From Nitrosococcus wardiae (GTDB taxonomy: Bacteria > Pseudomonadota > Gammaproteobacteria > Nitrosococcales > Nitrosococcaceae), in contig NZ_CP038033.1 of the NCBI RefSeq assembly GCF_004421105.1, forward strand, positions 3,491,659 to 3,555,658: a stretch of DNA of 64,000 nt. Reading direction: 5' to 3'. Below the pieces are notes generated by a model. It was not told the DNA's origin and did no database searches. It worked only from the letters and a program-made list of their open reading frames with translations. Position 1 is the first letter of the stretch; each line of letters starts with the position of its first letter. This document shows positions 1 to 9,113 of the stretch, one piece after another. The position numbers and the translations under genes are program-made.

Positions 1-366
1 GTCATACACAACCATAACCCCAATACTCGATTCATTTGCCCCCCAGGTCGCCGTACATTGAAGTTTTCCATGGATGGTGAGCGCCCCCCTAGCGAGAATG
101 CGAAGCGAAACGGTGCATCGAGGGCCACATGACTGGCCTTTCGCCATGAATTGGCGCTATGATTTTCTTGCTCTCGGAGCCATGGCAAAGGGTTTAGAGT
201 TAGCCTGGATAATTCATGAGATCACCACAAAGGCACTAAGCTCACAAAGAAATCAAAATGAGCATATCCATCAATTTCTCCCAACTGACTGAGATTTCCT
301 CACCTTCGTGTCCTTTGTGTCTTGGTGGTGAAAAATTCAGGCTAGGCGAAGAATAGAGACACCATC
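1..366. other. Intergenic/edge region with repeat fragment, no gene supported
   Basis: I see no convincing gene here. A 72-codon open frame at 74-292 (+) has no recognisable domain or ribosome site. It contains the short dispersed repeat listed at 146-181. Bases about 300-345 resemble the 'cttcgtgtcctttgtgtc' type of low-complexity repeat seen in many bacterial genomes. Confidence 0.5.
146..181 (+). repeat. Dispersed 36-bp repeat, copy 1
   Basis: The 36 bp from ATGAATTGGC to CTCGGAGCC recur at 41252-41287 with two mismatches (G/A and T/C). Both copies are open in the same frame and encode MNW(R/H)YDFLALGA. The flanking sequence of the two copies is only loosely alike, so this is either a short conserved core of a decayed mobile element or a recurring gene fragment. 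Confidence 0.6.
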
Positions 367-1485
367 CTAGGCTGACGGTCCTAGTTCCACTGCTACCCGC
401 TTTCGTTCGCCCCCACGAAGCACGTCAACCTGGACTTTCTCTCCCGCTTGGCGTCGCTCCAAGGTCAATACCAAATCATTATAATTCCGCACCGGCCGAC
501 CCTCGATCTCCACGATAATATCGCCCAAATGGAACCGTCCCAGAGAGTCTCGCCACGAGCCCTGTAGACCGGCCCGCTCGGCGCCACTGCCCGGCACTAC
601 CCGCAGAATTGCTGCTCCCTCTATATTCATATTGGCTACGGTTTGAGCAGCCAGCAGCTCGACCCCCAGTGTGGGCCTCTCAATCCGGCCCTTGGTGATA
701 AGTTCCGGCACGACCCAATTAACGGTGTCCACTGGAATAGCAAAGCCAATGCCAGCATAGGCTCCAGAAGGACTATAAATTGCGGTATTGACTCCAATTA
801 AGCGGCCAGCACTGTCCAGCAAAGGACCTCCCGAATTTCCTGGATTAATGGCGGCATCGGTTTGGATTACATTACGAATAGGAATTCTTGCAGCCGATTC
901 GATCTTTCTTCCCAACGCGCTCACCACTCCCGTGGTTAAGGTCTGATCTAGACCAAAGGGATTCCCGATAGCAAATGATTTTTGGCCCACCTGAAGCTCC
1001 CTCGAGCTTCCTATGGCGATAGGCCGCAGCTTATTTGCCGGTGCCTTGATCCGCAATACCGCCAGATCCTTCTCGGGCGCGACACCAACCAGCTTTGCAT
1101 CCCAAGTGGAGCGGTCATGGAGGGCCACCTGGGCAGCACTGGATCCCTGGATTACATGGAAATTAGTCACGATATGGCCCTGCTCATCCCAAATAAAGCC
1201 TGAGCCGGTACCGCGGGGAATCTCTTGCACATTCAAGCTGAACCCGTCTCGACGCAGGGACAGGGTAGTAATAAAAACCACCGAGGGGGAAACTTCACGA
1301 AAAAGCTCAATGGTTGATTTCTCATCTGCCGCCAAACCCCCTCGGGCTAGAACAGGTCGTGGCTCGGCCTGGAGAGAAGTGCCCAAAAACCCTTCTGTGA
1401 ACGCTTTCCACCCTACCCCTCCCATGAATGCAAGTAAGAGGAGCAATGCTAAGAGACCAATAGGAACTTGTCCTCGTTGCGCCAC
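367..1485 (-). CDS. HtrA/DegS-type trypsin-like serine protease, membrane anchored, one PDZ
   Basis: A 372-aa S1C-family protease. An N-terminal hydrophobic segment (about residues 8-26) should anchor it in the inner membrane facing the periplasm. The chymotrypsin-like domain carries the triad His110 (TNFHVI), Asp140 (EKDLAVL) and Ser218 (GNSGGP). A single PDZ domain covers about residues 275-370. One PDZ plus a membrane anchor matches the DegS/AlgW arrangement rather than the two-PDZ soluble DegP, so a role in sensing envelope stress and cleaving an anti-sigma factor is likely. No anti-sigma or sigma gene is adjacent. It is transcribed in the same direction as gpmA, 83 bp downstream of it. 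Specific orthology (degS or algW) is inferred from architecture only. Confidence 0.9.
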   Translation of the reverse strand: MAQRGQVPIGLLALLLLLAFMGGVGWKAFTEGFLGTSLQAEPRPVLARGGLAADEKSTIELFREVSPSVVFITTLSLRRDGFSLNVQEIPRGTGSGFIWDEQGHIVTNFHVIQGSSAAQVALHDRSTWDAKLVGVAPEKDLAVLRIKAPANKLRPIAIGSSRELQVGQKSFAIGNPFGLDQTLTTGVVSALGRKIESAARIPIRNVIQTDAAINPGNSGGPLLDSAGRLIGVNTAIYSPSGAYAGIGFAIPVDTVNWVVPELITKGRIERPTLGVELLAAQTVANMNIEGAAILRVVPGSGAERAGLQGSWRDSLGRFHLGDIIVEIEGRPVRNYNDLVLTLERRQAGEKVQVDVLRGGERKRVAVELGPSA

Positions 1486-1568
1486 AGCTGCTTTAACCTA
1501 TCTTCATTCCCTATTACTCCAATTTGTTGTTCTGTTTCCTTTGTATGTCTATCGACCAACAGCCTAGT

Positions 1569-2303
1569 CTAATGGGCGATCCCATCGACAGCCACCTGTC
1601 CCTTTTCCGAGTCGGCAAGATAATAATGGGCGGTTGGCCGGAAAGCCTCATCTAGTTCAAACACCAAGGGGATACCAGTGGGGATATTAAGCTCCATGAC
1701 TTCCTGATCGGACAACCCCTCAAGATGCTTGTATAAGGCCCGTAAAGAATTGCCATGGGCGACAATAATCAGCTCCTTGCCCGCGGCAATATCCGGCAAA
1801 ATATCTTTCTCCCAACAGGGAATAACCCGCTGAAGCGTTTTCTCAAGGGATTCCGAGGCCGGAATTTTTTCCGAAGCTAAATGGGCATAACGCCTATCAA
1901 AACGCGGATGCCGCGGATCGGCATCATCCAATGGAGGCGGCTCAATCGCATACCCTCGGCGCCATTGATGCACCAGCTCCGGACCATATTGTTTGGCCAT
2001 TTCCGCTTTGTTCAGTCCTTGTAAACTGCCATAATGGCGTTCATTCAACTCCCACCGTTTTTCTGTAGGAAGCCACATCAAGTCCATGACTTCTTCTACA
2101 ATCCACAGGGTACGAATGGCCCGCTTAAGTACTGAAGTGTAGACCTTATCAAATTGGTACCCTTCATTTTTCAATATCTTGCCCGCAAGACGGGCCTCTT
2201 CAATGCCATTGACAGAAAGATCAACATCCGTCCAGCCCGTAAATCGATTCTCCAAATTCCATACGCTTTCACCATGACGCAGTAAAACAATTCTACTCAC
2301 CAT
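1569..2303 (-). CDS. gpmA: 2,3-bisphosphoglycerate-dependent phosphoglycerate mutase
   Basis: A 244-aa cytosolic enzyme interconverting 3- and 2-phosphoglycerate in glycolysis and gluconeogenesis. The histidine phosphatase signature LLRHGESVWN holds the phospho-accepting His near residue 10. ENRFTGWTD, HYGSLQGLNK and VAHGNSLRALYKH (second catalytic His) are all intact and correctly ordered. Length matches the cofactor-dependent family. The start ATG is preceded by an AAGGAGG-type ribosome site (ccacc/ggaaaggaggtt on the minus strand). It lies upstream of the protease gene in the same direction; a functional link is not evident. Confidence 0.96.
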   Translation of the reverse strand: MVSRIVLLRHGESVWNLENRFTGWTDVDLSVNGIEEARLAGKILKNEGYQFDKVYTSVLKRAIRTLWIVEEVMDLMWLPTEKRWELNERHYGSLQGLNKAEMAKQYGPELVHQWRRGYAIEPPPLDDADPRHPRFDRRYAHLASEKIPASESLEKTLQRVIPCWEKDILPDIAAGKELIIVAHGNSLRALYKHLEGLSDQEVMELNIPTGIPLVFELDEAFRPTAHYYLADSEKGQVAVDGIAH

Positions 2304-2365
2304 AACCTCCTTTCCACCGAAAACTCGTTGCAGCCCATATCGTATAGCGCGAAGACTTCTAGAGG

Positions 2366-2819
2366 GTGGGAGTCAATATTCATGAAAATAGGGACATTCC
2401 TTTTTTCAAGTACCTTTGTTTTCATCTTAGCCCTATCAGTAAACTATATTTAAGAATAATAGGCGCTGACCATGCCAAAGGAAAAACTCCATGCCAAAAA
2501 GCAATCCTCGTTGAAGTGATTGCCCAAACCTCTACAGCAGGAGGGGTACATATTAAAGTTCGCCCCCTCGGTGCCCCGGCCCAAGAAACCCTAGCCCGCG
2601 TACTGGCACCTGGAGCGCACGCGGCAGTGTTGAAACAGGAAACGGGCTGGAATATGGCGGTGGCGCAGGAAAACGCATTTATGGTCTTACCGTCACCACA
2701 GCCAATCCCCAGGAAGTGGACAAAATCAGGGGCTTAGGGTATGCGGGTCTCATGGCCTATGGAGAACATCACTTACCCCACCACGGGTTCATCACCCAGG
2801 GTAAAGCCCCCCATGAGTG
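2366..2819 (+). pseudogene. Frameshifted coding remnant of unknown family
   Basis: The frame open from 2366 to 2737 looks coding from about residue 45 (VEVIAQTSTAGG, LAPGAHAAVLKQ, ETGWNM). Coding character then shifts to another frame between about 2660 and 2690, which continues with IYGLTVTTANPQEVDKIRGL, LMAYGEHHLPHHGFI and a stop at 2817-2819. Read together these would form one protein of roughly 140 aa with a His-rich end. I do not recognise the family. The 5' part before about 2460 has no coding feel and no ribosome site. Best read as a decayed gene; a sequencing error is the alternative. Confidence 0.45.
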
Positions 2820-2838
2820 ATGCTGTTTATCCTAGCCA

Positions 2839-3876
2839 TTAGCAGATGCGAGGCAGTTGCTCCCCCACCAGCATATCCACAATACGCTCCCCCCCTAGGG
2901 CAGTCGCCAGCACCACTCTTCCCTCAGGGACCGCCGTCACTTCGCCAATTATCGCCCCCTCCTGGCCGGCGGGGTGGGAACGCATAGCCGCTAAAACAGC
3001 TTCCGCTGCCTCACCGGGCACTATCGCCACCAGCTTTCCTTCATTAGCCAAGTAGAGAGGATCCAATCCCAAGATTTCACAGACGCCCCGGACCGTCTCT
3101 CGCACCGGCAGTGAAGCTTCCTCAAGACGCATCCCCACCTGGGCCGCTTGAGCAAATTCGTTGAGCACCGTGGCCACTCCACCACGGGTGGCATCCCGCA
3201 GACAGTGGATATCAGGACAGGCTGACAGCATCGCTGCCACTAGCCCCTGGAGGGGCTGACAATCGCTTTCCACCGGATTGTCCAAGGCCAGTTCCCCCCG
3301 GGCATCCACGATAGCGGCCCCATGATCCCCCATAAAGCCATTGACCAGGATAGCATCCCCAGGTTGAGCCCGGTGGCTGGCAATATGAACACCTTCCGGA
3401 ATCACGCCTAAACCGGTGGTATTAATAAACAGCTTATCCACCGCTCCCCGAGGCACTACCTTGGTGTCGCCAGTCACGATACTCACCCCGGCAGCATCGG
3501 CGGCACGGCCCATGCTCTCCACCACCTCCTCCAGAAGGGTTATGGAAAGGCCTTCCTCCAGAATCATCCCACAGCTTAAGTACAGGGGCAGAGCGCCACT
3601 CATGGCAAGATCATTGATGGTGCCGTTGACCGCCAGGGTACCGATATCGCCGCCGGGAAAAAATAGCGGATCAACCACAAAAGAATCAGTGGTAAAAGCA
3701 AGCCGATTTCCCCCTGGTGACAATTCTCCAAGCCCGATCCGGGCTTGGTCTTCCAGGGGAGTCAGCCAAGGATTATGAAAATGACGGACAAAGAGAGTCT
3801 CAATGAGATCACGCATGGCCTTGCCGCCACTGCCATGAGCCAAGGTGACATGCCGACTCCCCGGGTGACTATTCAT
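2839..3876 (-). CDS. hypE: Hydrogenase maturation protein HypE (carbamoyl dehydratase)
   Basis: A 345-aa ATP-dependent enzyme that dehydrates the carbamoyl group placed on its C-terminal Cys by HypF to a thiocyanate, the source of the CN ligands of the [NiFe] active site. The essential C-terminal cysteine is present: the protein ends PRIC. The N-terminal HGSGGKAMRDLI and VVDPLFFPGGDIGTLAVNGT segments are typical of the PurM-like ATP-binding fold. Last gene of the hyp operon, 3 bp after hypD. No terminator is obvious in the following 100 bp. Confidence 0.97.
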   Translation of the reverse strand: MNSHPGSRHVTLAHGSGGKAMRDLIETLFVRHFHNPWLTPLEDQARIGLGELSPGGNRLAFTTDSFVVDPLFFPGGDIGTLAVNGTINDLAMSGALPLYLSCGMILEEGLSITLLEEVVESMGRAADAAGVSIVTGDTKVVPRGAVDKLFINTTGLGVIPEGVHIASHRAQPGDAILVNGFMGDHGAAIVDARGELALDNPVESDCQPLQGLVAAMLSACPDIHCLRDATRGGVATVLNEFAQAAQVGMRLEEASLPVRETVRGVCEILGLDPLYLANEGKLVAIVPGEAAEAVLAAMRSHPAGQEGAIIGEVTAVPEGRVVLATALGGERIVDMLVGEQLPRIC

Positions 3877-3879
3877 TCC

Positions 3880-5034
3880 TTAGGCTTGATCCATCGTTTC
3901 TCGGGAATGGGCCGGTGTTTGCTGCTGGAGGCGACCAAACCGGTAGTAAGCGGCGCAAGCTCCTTCAGAAGACACCATCAAGGCCCCTAAGGGGGTTTCA
4001 GGAGTACAAGCAGTGCCAAAAACCTTGCATTCCCTGGGCTTGAGAATCCCCTTGAGGACCTCCCCACACTGGCAGGCTTTGGGATCGGCGATTTTAAGAT
4101 TAGGAAGAGAAAAACGCCGCTCTGCATCATAGCGGGCATAGCGCTGCCGCAGCCGCACCCCGGAATAATCGATGGAGCCGAGCCCTCGCCATTCAAAATA
4201 TTCCCGCACCTCAAAAACCTGACTAAGGGCTGTCAGCGCCGCCCGATTACCCTCCTGAGGAACCACTCGGCCATACTGATTTTCCACCTCTGCCCGTCTT
4301 TTGGCAATCTGCCGCAGCACCATGGCTACCGCTTGCAACACATCGAGGGGCTCAAAGCCAGCAATCACCACCGGTTTATGGTAACGCTCCGCGATGAAAC
4401 CATAGGGACGGGTGCCAATCACCATACTCACATGGCCCGGTCCCAGAAAGCCGTCCAATTGCATGTCCGGGGAGTCCAGAATGGCTTTAATGGTGGGAAT
4501 AATGGTGATGTGATTACAAAAAACCGAGAAATTGTTGATCCCTTCGCGCTCGGCCTGAAGCACGGTGAAGGCGGTACTGGGAATAGTGGTCTCAAAGCCC
4601 AAGCCGAAAAACACCACTTCCCGCTCCGGGTGCTGGCGAGCCAGCTTTAAAGCATCCAGAGGCGAGTAGACCATCCGGATATCGGCCCCCTCGGCTTTGG
4701 CCTGGGCCAAACTCTTGCGGGAACCCGGTACCCGCATGGGATCCCCGAAGGTGGTGAAAATTACTCCCCCTTGCTCGGCAAGGGCAACACAATCATCAAC
4801 CCGCCCCATGGGCAATACACACACTGGACAACCTGGCCCATGGACCAGTTCGATAACCTCGGGCAACAGGGTCTCAATCCCGTATTTGAATAAGGCATGG
4901 GTATGGCCGCCACAGACCTCCATCAGCTGCAAGGGACGGACCTGACAGGTGGCAATCTGTTCTATCTGCCGGTTGATTTCCCCGAGCAAATAACGGGCCT
5001 TTGCCGGATCCCGGAATTCATCCACATATTTCAT
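3880..5034 (-). CDS. hypD: Hydrogenase maturation protein HypD (Fe(CN)2CO scaffold)
   Basis: A 384-aa iron-sulfur scaffold on which, with HypC, the Fe(CN)2CO moiety is assembled. The conserved redox Cys41 in MEVCGGHTH and the Cys69/Cys72 pair in GPGCPVCVLP are present. C-terminal cysteines (KACQCGEVLKG, PRECKVFGTACTP) are the expected 4Fe-4S ligands. The start overlaps the stop of the upstream SIS gene by 4 bp (ATGA type), implying translational coupling. Confidence 0.97.
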   Translation of the reverse strand: MKYVDEFRDPAKARYLLGEINRQIEQIATCQVRPLQLMEVCGGHTHALFKYGIETLLPEVIELVHGPGCPVCVLPMGRVDDCVALAEQGGVIFTTFGDPMRVPGSRKSLAQAKAEGADIRMVYSPLDALKLARQHPEREVVFFGLGFETTIPSTAFTVLQAEREGINNFSVFCNHITIIPTIKAILDSPDMQLDGFLGPGHVSMVIGTRPYGFIAERYHKPVVIAGFEPLDVLQAVAMVLRQIAKRRAEVENQYGRVVPQEGNRAALTALSQVFEVREYFEWRGLGSIDYSGVRLRQRYARYDAERRFSLPNLKIADPKACQCGEVLKGILKPRECKVFGTACTPETPLGALMVSSEGACAAYYRFGRLQQQTPAHSRETMDQA

Positions 5035-5726
5035 AGGACGGAGTTCCCTTGATAGGTGACGGACTTCCCCCGATCATCGGCAAGTAAGGTGTGCACCAAA
5101 TCCCAGAGAATATGATAAATAGCGACATGACATTCTTGGATCCGGTGGATGCTGTCAGTAGGCACAATCAAACAGTGGTCAAGGAAAGGACTTTTTGCCA
5201 TGGTCCCGCCACTCATGCCGGTTAATCCGATGGTGGCCAACCCCAGCTCTTTGGCCTTAGCAAACGCAGCCAGCAGGTTCTCCGAATTGCCACTGGTGGA
5301 AATACCAATGAGGCCATCCCCAGCCTTGGCGTGGGCCAGCAACTGCCGCACAAAAACATGCTTAAAACCAACATCATTGCCCAGTGCCGTCATCAAAGCG
5401 GTATCTGCGCCTAGGTGGGTGGCAGGCAGGGCAGGCCGGCCCGCGGTCACCGGATGCTGGAATTCCACGGCAATGTGGGCCGCATCACAACTAGACCCCC
5501 CATTCCCCATAGTAAATAGGCGCCCTCCTCCCCGGTAGACGGCAGCCAGAGTATGAGCCACCGCCACCATTTGGTGAAGGTGAGCGTCAAAAAAGGTCTG
5601 CTTTACCGAGAGACTATCCGCGGCCTTTTGGCGCACTGATTCCAACAGCCCACTATCGCCTTCCTCGGGTGCCTTCTGCCCCTTCTGGAGAAAGGGATAA
5701 AGGGAGTGGAGTGGATCCTCATCCAT
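5031..5726 (-). CDS. SIS-domain phosphoheptose-isomerase-like protein (GmhA family) within the hyp operon
   Basis: A 231-aa sugar-isomerase (SIS) domain protein. GNGGSSCDAAHIAVEFQHP is the hallmark phosphosugar-binding loop of sedoheptulose-7-phosphate isomerases, followed by GISTSGNSENLLAA and the C-terminal HRIQECHVAIYHILWDLVH helix. By family it would convert sedoheptulose 7-phosphate to D-glycero-D-manno-heptose 7-phosphate. It is locked between hypC (8-bp overlap) and hypD (4-bp overlap). This placement suggests either a maturation-linked role or a hitch-hiking LPS heptose gene. Nothing in the sequence explains a hydrogenase function. Confidence 0.88.
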   Translation of the reverse strand: MDEDPLHSLYPFLQKGQKAPEEGDSGLLESVRQKAADSLSVKQTFFDAHLHQMVAVAHTLAAVYRGGGRLFTMGNGGSSCDAAHIAVEFQHPVTAGRPALPATHLGADTALMTALGNDVGFKHVFVRQLLAHAKAGDGLIGISTSGNSENLLAAFAKAKELGLATIGLTGMSGGTMAKSPFLDHCLIVPTDSIHRIQECHVAIYHILWDLVHTLLADDRGKSVTYQGNSVL

Positions 5727-6015
5727 GCTGTTCGTCCCTGGGGGTTAGCCCCTGTTGACCTTCCATTTGGGCTTGGAGTTCACCCAGCTCCTCAAGCAAT
5801 TTCAAAGTCTTCTCTGCCTCCTCCGGGTCAATGCGGCTCATGGCAAACCCCACATGAACCAACACCCACTCTCCCACCCAAGCCTCTAAGGGGGAATCGC
5901 CTTCTACGACGCAGGCCAAGCTAATTTCCCGCTTAACCCCGCCGACACTGACCACGGCAAGCAAGTTCTCGGCATCGGTAATGTTTACAATCTGGGCTGG
6001 GATACCCAAACACAT
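5719..6015 (-). CDS. hypC: Hydrogenase assembly chaperone HypC/HupF
   Basis: A 98-aa small chaperone beginning MCLGIPAQIV. Cys2, which carries the iron intermediate after Met removal, is present. It pairs with HypD and delivers the Fe(CN)2CO group to the hydrogenase large subunit precursor. The body (VSVGGVKREISLACV, WVLVHVGFAMSRIDPEEAE) matches the OB-like HypC fold. A ggaggt ribosome site lies just upstream of the ATG. 71 bp separate it from hypB. The C-terminal extension (about 20 residues, QMEGQQGLTPRDEQHG) overlaps the next gene. Confidence 0.96.
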   Translation of the reverse strand: MCLGIPAQIVNITDAENLLAVVSVGGVKREISLACVVEGDSPLEAWVGEWVLVHVGFAMSRIDPEEAEKTLKLLEELGELQAQMEGQQGLTPRDEQHG

Positions 6016-6086
6016 CGCGCACCTCCTGCGCTAATCTGCGCTTAGCCGTTAAAATCCCATGGCCAGAGAAAGCGGAGGGCGCCCAC

Positions 6087-6950
6087 CTAGACAGCGAGGG
6101 GGTCCCCCGCCGCCGCCACCGGTCTCCTCGACTGCTGGCCAATCAACGCTTGCCGTTGCCGCCCAATCCAGGCGTACCAGTCGGCTAAACCCTCGCCAGT
6201 CTGGGCGGAAAGCTGGATGACGTCCATCTGGGGATTAATCCGGTGGGCATATTCCAGGCAACGGGCCACATCAAATTCCAAATAAGGCAAGAGATCTATC
6301 TTATTGAGGATCATGAGGCGGGCGGCATGAAACATATCGGGATACTTGAGGGGTTTGTCTTCCCCTTCCGTGACCGAAAGGACCACAACCTTATGGGCTT
6401 CCCCTAAGTCAAAGGCGGCAGGGCAAACCAAATTGCCCACATTCTCAATAAACAGCAAACTATCCTTCAGGGGGCGTAGACGTTCTAGGGCATGTCCTAC
6501 CATGTGGGCATCCAGGTGACAGCCTTTGCCGGTATTGATTTGCAATGCAGGAGCACCAGTAGCGCGAATGCGCTCCACATCATTGCTGGTTTGCTGATCC
6601 CCCTCAATCACCGCCAGCGGTCCCTGAGTCTTGAGTTCTTCAACGGTTCGGACCAACAAGGTCGTTTTGCCAGCACCAGGGCTGGAAACCAGGTTCAATG
6701 CCAAAATCCCATGAGTCTGAAAATAGCGGCGATTTTCCTGGGCATAACGGTCATTCTTACTCAGGATATCTTGCTCGATCTGAACCATCCGCTTTTGAGA
6801 CAAGCCAGGGGCGTGGGCCCAAATCGGCCCTGGAGTGAAATCCCTCGCCAGAGCATGGGGGGAATGATGCCCATGATGAGGGTGGTGAGAGTGCGCTTCC
6901 CCCTCCATTGTCACTTCACCTTCACCGCAACCGCATACCGTACACATCAC
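6087..6950 (-). CDS. hypB: Hydrogenase nickel incorporation GTPase HypB
   Basis: A 287-aa SIMIBI-class GTPase that inserts nickel into the hydrogenase large subunit together with HypA. It has the N-terminal high-affinity nickel motif (CTVCGCG, residues 3-8) and a His-rich stretch (about 20-32), which may store nickel. P-loop SSPGAGKTT (residues 89-97), [13 protein letters not shown], the metal-binding CHLDAH and the NKID base-recognition motif are intact. Two adjacent ATG codons precede CTVC, so the start could be 6950 or 6947. The 6950 start overlaps the hypA stop by 4 bp. Confidence 0.97.
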   Translation of the reverse strand: MMCTVCGCGEGEVTMEGEAHSHHPHHGHHSPHALARDFTPGPIWAHAPGLSQKRMVQIEQDILSKNDRYAQENRRYFQTHGILALNLVSSPGAGKTTLLVRTVEELKTQGPLAVIEGDQQTSNDVERIRATGAPALQINTGKGCHLDAHMVGHALERLRPLKDSLLFIENVGNLVCPAAFDLGEAHKVVVLSVTEGEDKPLKYPDMFHAARLMILNKIDLLPYLEFDVARCLEYAHRINPQMDVIQLSAQTGEGLADWYAWIGRQRQALIGQQSRRPVAAAGDPLAV

Positions 6951-7288
6951 TCTACCTCCAGTTCTTTGATCCGCAACTCCTCACCGCTGGTCACCTGAAG
7001 CGGGTAACCGCCGCACCGGGGGCAAGGGGAAAATCGTTCATTGAGGACAACGGTTTCCCCACAGGACAAACACTTAGCACGGCCAGGGGCAGAAAGGATC
7101 TCTAAGCGCGCCCCCTCGGCCAGGGTACCCCGAGTAACCGCATCAAAACTAAACCGCAAAGATTCTAACTCCACACCCGCCAGAACCCCAACCTCTAGCC
7201 ATACCGTCTTGACCCGGGAGTAAGACTGGATCCTGGCCTGCTCTTCCAATATTTGCACCACCCCTTCACAGAGGGAAAGCTCGTGCAT
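6947..7288 (-). CDS. hypA: Hydrogenase maturation nickel metallochaperone HypA
   Basis: A 113-aa protein starting [10 protein letters not shown]. The N-terminal His2 is the nickel ligand, and the zinc finger cysteines Cys73/Cys76 (CLSC) and Cys89/Cys92 (CPRC) are present. It works with HypB. First gene of the hyp operon; the next upstream gene on this strand starts beyond 500 bp, so a promoter should lie in 7289-7640. I could not identify a clear sigma-54 or sigma-70 promoter by eye. Confidence 0.96.
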   Translation of the reverse strand: MHELSLCEGVVQILEEQARIQSYSRVKTVWLEVGVLAGVELESLRFSFDAVTRGTLAEGARLEILSAPGRAKCLSCGETVVLNERFSPCPRCGGYPLQVTSGEELRIKELEVE

Positions 7289-7784
7289 TTTTAATTTTGG
7301 ACAACAATTCTAAGGGGTTCCACTTCTATCATTAGGGACTTGACAATTCCAAAATTTTTAGTTCTTCTAACTCCCTTGACAAAAAAGTTTTCAACAGGCA
7401 GGCCTTGACATCGGGGACAACTCCTTTTATTGAGACGCTAACTCTTGGTCATTTAAGAAAATTTTCATAACTTCCTGATTTCTAATCAAGTTTTAGATTG
7501 GTTATTTTATCACCAATTTGAAAGAAAGGCCTGATGGTTGGGGCTTAGCAAGATATTACCCCCATCTTATCCACAGAGTTATCCACAAGAATTGTGGATA
7601 ACTCTGATTCTTTATATTTAAGTGAGTTGTCACCCTTTGCTAACCGCAAATTCGGGGAGAACACCACGTCCCTCTACAGTAGAGGAGCGATTGTGAGAAG
7701 GATATATCCCTCGATCCACCGCCACGGGAATACAACGCCCATTGATCGACGGCGCTTCCTTGGAGAAGCGTAAGTAAAGGAAGT
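7289..7784. other. Intergenic region upstream of hypA and downstream of the patatin gene
   Basis: About 500 bp without a supported gene. AT-rich sequence follows the hypA start and must hold the hyp promoter. The three-box palindromic element is at 7566-7606. A 63-codon frame at 7640-7831 (minus) overlaps the patatin 3' end and lacks coding features. Confidence 0.5.
7566..7606. repeat. Triple DnaA-box-like palindromic element, copy 1
   Basis: Three exact copies of TTATCCACA, the classical DnaA 9-mer: 7567-7575 (+), 7579-7587 (+) and 7593-7601 (minus). The second and third boxes form a perfect 15-bp inverted repeat, 7574-7588 with 7592-7606, around a GAA loop. The same arrangement with identical spacing occurs at 9114-9150. 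It could be a DnaA-binding/titration site, a hairpin terminator for the patatin gene, or a small mobile repeat. Confidence 0.65.
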
Positions 7785-8924
7785 TTATCCTTCCAGAAAC
7801 TTGCGAATCTCATCACTTTGCTTTTGGGCATCGTGACAACCTAGTTCCATGAGGCGATGGAGATAATCTGGCTGGAACATGAGCAAGCTCAAGACATCAT
7901 TGCTGCGAGTTTCCTGAGTACCCAACCCCCGAGTCATAAAGCGAAAGGAACGTGGCAGTGCCGGTTCATATTCGTTGGCCAATTTACCTAAATCCTGGGA
8001 TGGTCGCAGCAGCAACAGTTTAACGGGACGCAAACCGTAGCGCTGTCTCTCAGGCAGTCTGGCTATCAGTCGGTTAATCCGCCCCAAACGTAAGGCATCG
8101 TTATCAAACACATCCAAAAAGATCGCATCGAAAAGAGCACCGGCAATTTGTATCGGGGGGGGATAATGATCAATATTAGGAAGATTATCTTCCTCGTAGC
8201 TGGGGACGTAATGGGTCGAGATAGCCAATATCCGGCTTGCCCCTAGGTGGATAGCAGGTGATAAAGGGGCAGTCATGCGGATCCCCCCATCTCCATACCA
8301 GCAACCATCAATTTCCACCGCTGGGAAAAAGATGGGTAAAGAAGCCGAGGCCAGAACATGCTTGAGCTTAAGGGCACAGTGGATACCCTTCCGATGGGCC
8401 CGCTCCCAGCGCCGCAATTCTCTCCCTTGTACCCAACTCACAGACTGGCCGGTGGAATAATTGGAAGCGGTGATGGCAAGGGCCTTAAGCTCTCCTCCCC
8501 CTAGATTACGCTGAATGCCCGTTAGATAGCCACCACTGGGCTCAAAAACCTGCTCCAAGAGAGCCTCTAGGGGCGTAGTATCCAATAAGCTGCGGGCTTC
8601 AATAGCATGGGAAGCCCCCCCTAACAGCAGGCGAAACCCCCAGCGGATGACATTACGGAAAATGGAGAATAGATCAATCCGAAACACCTGTTCTGTGTTA
8701 AGCTCCGCCCATACCCGGGTCAAATCTTCGACTCTCTCCCCAAAATTACCGGGTTGATTGGCCAAATAAGCAGCATTAATAGCGCCGGCAGAGACTCCGG
8801 TTAAGATCGGTATCTTTAGCTCGGGATAAAGCCGAGCAAGACAATTGAGAAAACCAATTTGATAAGCAGCACGGGCCCCCCCACCGCTCATCACCAATGC
8901 AAGATCATCCTCTTTAGGGCTCAT
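7785..8924 (-). CDS. Patatin-like phospholipase
   Basis: A 379-aa patatin-domain acyl hydrolase, expected to release fatty acids from phospholipids with a Ser-Asp dyad. The oxyanion-hole segment SGGGARAAYQIGF (about 13-25), nucleophile Ser45 in GVSAG and the partner Asp212 in YGDGG are present. No signal peptide is seen, so a cytosolic or peripheral location is likely. It stands alone, flanked on both sides by the DnaA-box-like elements. The family is common in proteobacteria and the substrate cannot be told from sequence. Confidence 0.92.
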   Translation of the reverse strand: MSPKEDDLALVMSGGGARAAYQIGFLNCLARLYPELKIPILTGVSAGAINAAYLANQPGNFGERVEDLTRVWAELNTEQVFRIDLFSIFRNVIRWGFRLLLGGASHAIEARSLLDTTPLEALLEQVFEPSGGYLTGIQRNLGGGELKALAITASNYSTGQSVSWVQGRELRRWERAHRKGIHCALKLKHVLASASLPIFFPAVEIDGCWYGDGGIRMTAPLSPAIHLGASRILAISTHYVPSYEEDNLPNIDHYPPPIQIAGALFDAIFLDVFDNDALRLGRINRLIARLPERQRYGLRPVKLLLLRPSQDLGKLANEYEPALPRSFRFMTRGLGTQETRSNDVLSLLMFQPDYLHRLMELGCHDAQKQSDEIRKFLEG

Positions 8925-9113
8925 AGAGACAATTTTTTCAACAGCTAACAGATTGCCTAATCATTCCTCATTAATGCCGCCATCTAGTTTTTCCTGGCTC
9001 TGAAGTAATTTTTATAAGTTATTAATTCTTATAAAAATAGAAGGAATTGCTCAATTTGTCATCAACTTGTCATGATGCCCGCTAGCATGGGACCTGCAGC
9101 CGTTAAATTCCAT

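Noticed and set aside
1013-1567. 184-codon plus-strand frame opposite the HtrA-type gene
   Set aside because: Antisense shadow of a clear protease gene, with Arg/Ser/Thr-rich random composition and no domain.
6492-6998. 168-codon plus-strand frame opposite hypB
   Set aside because: Shadow frame; hypB and hypA motifs are on the other strand.
7289-7560. sigma-54 promoter for the hyp operon
   Set aside because: No GG-N10-GC pair in a TGGCAC/TTGC context on the minus strand; the TTGACA-like strings found point away from hypA.
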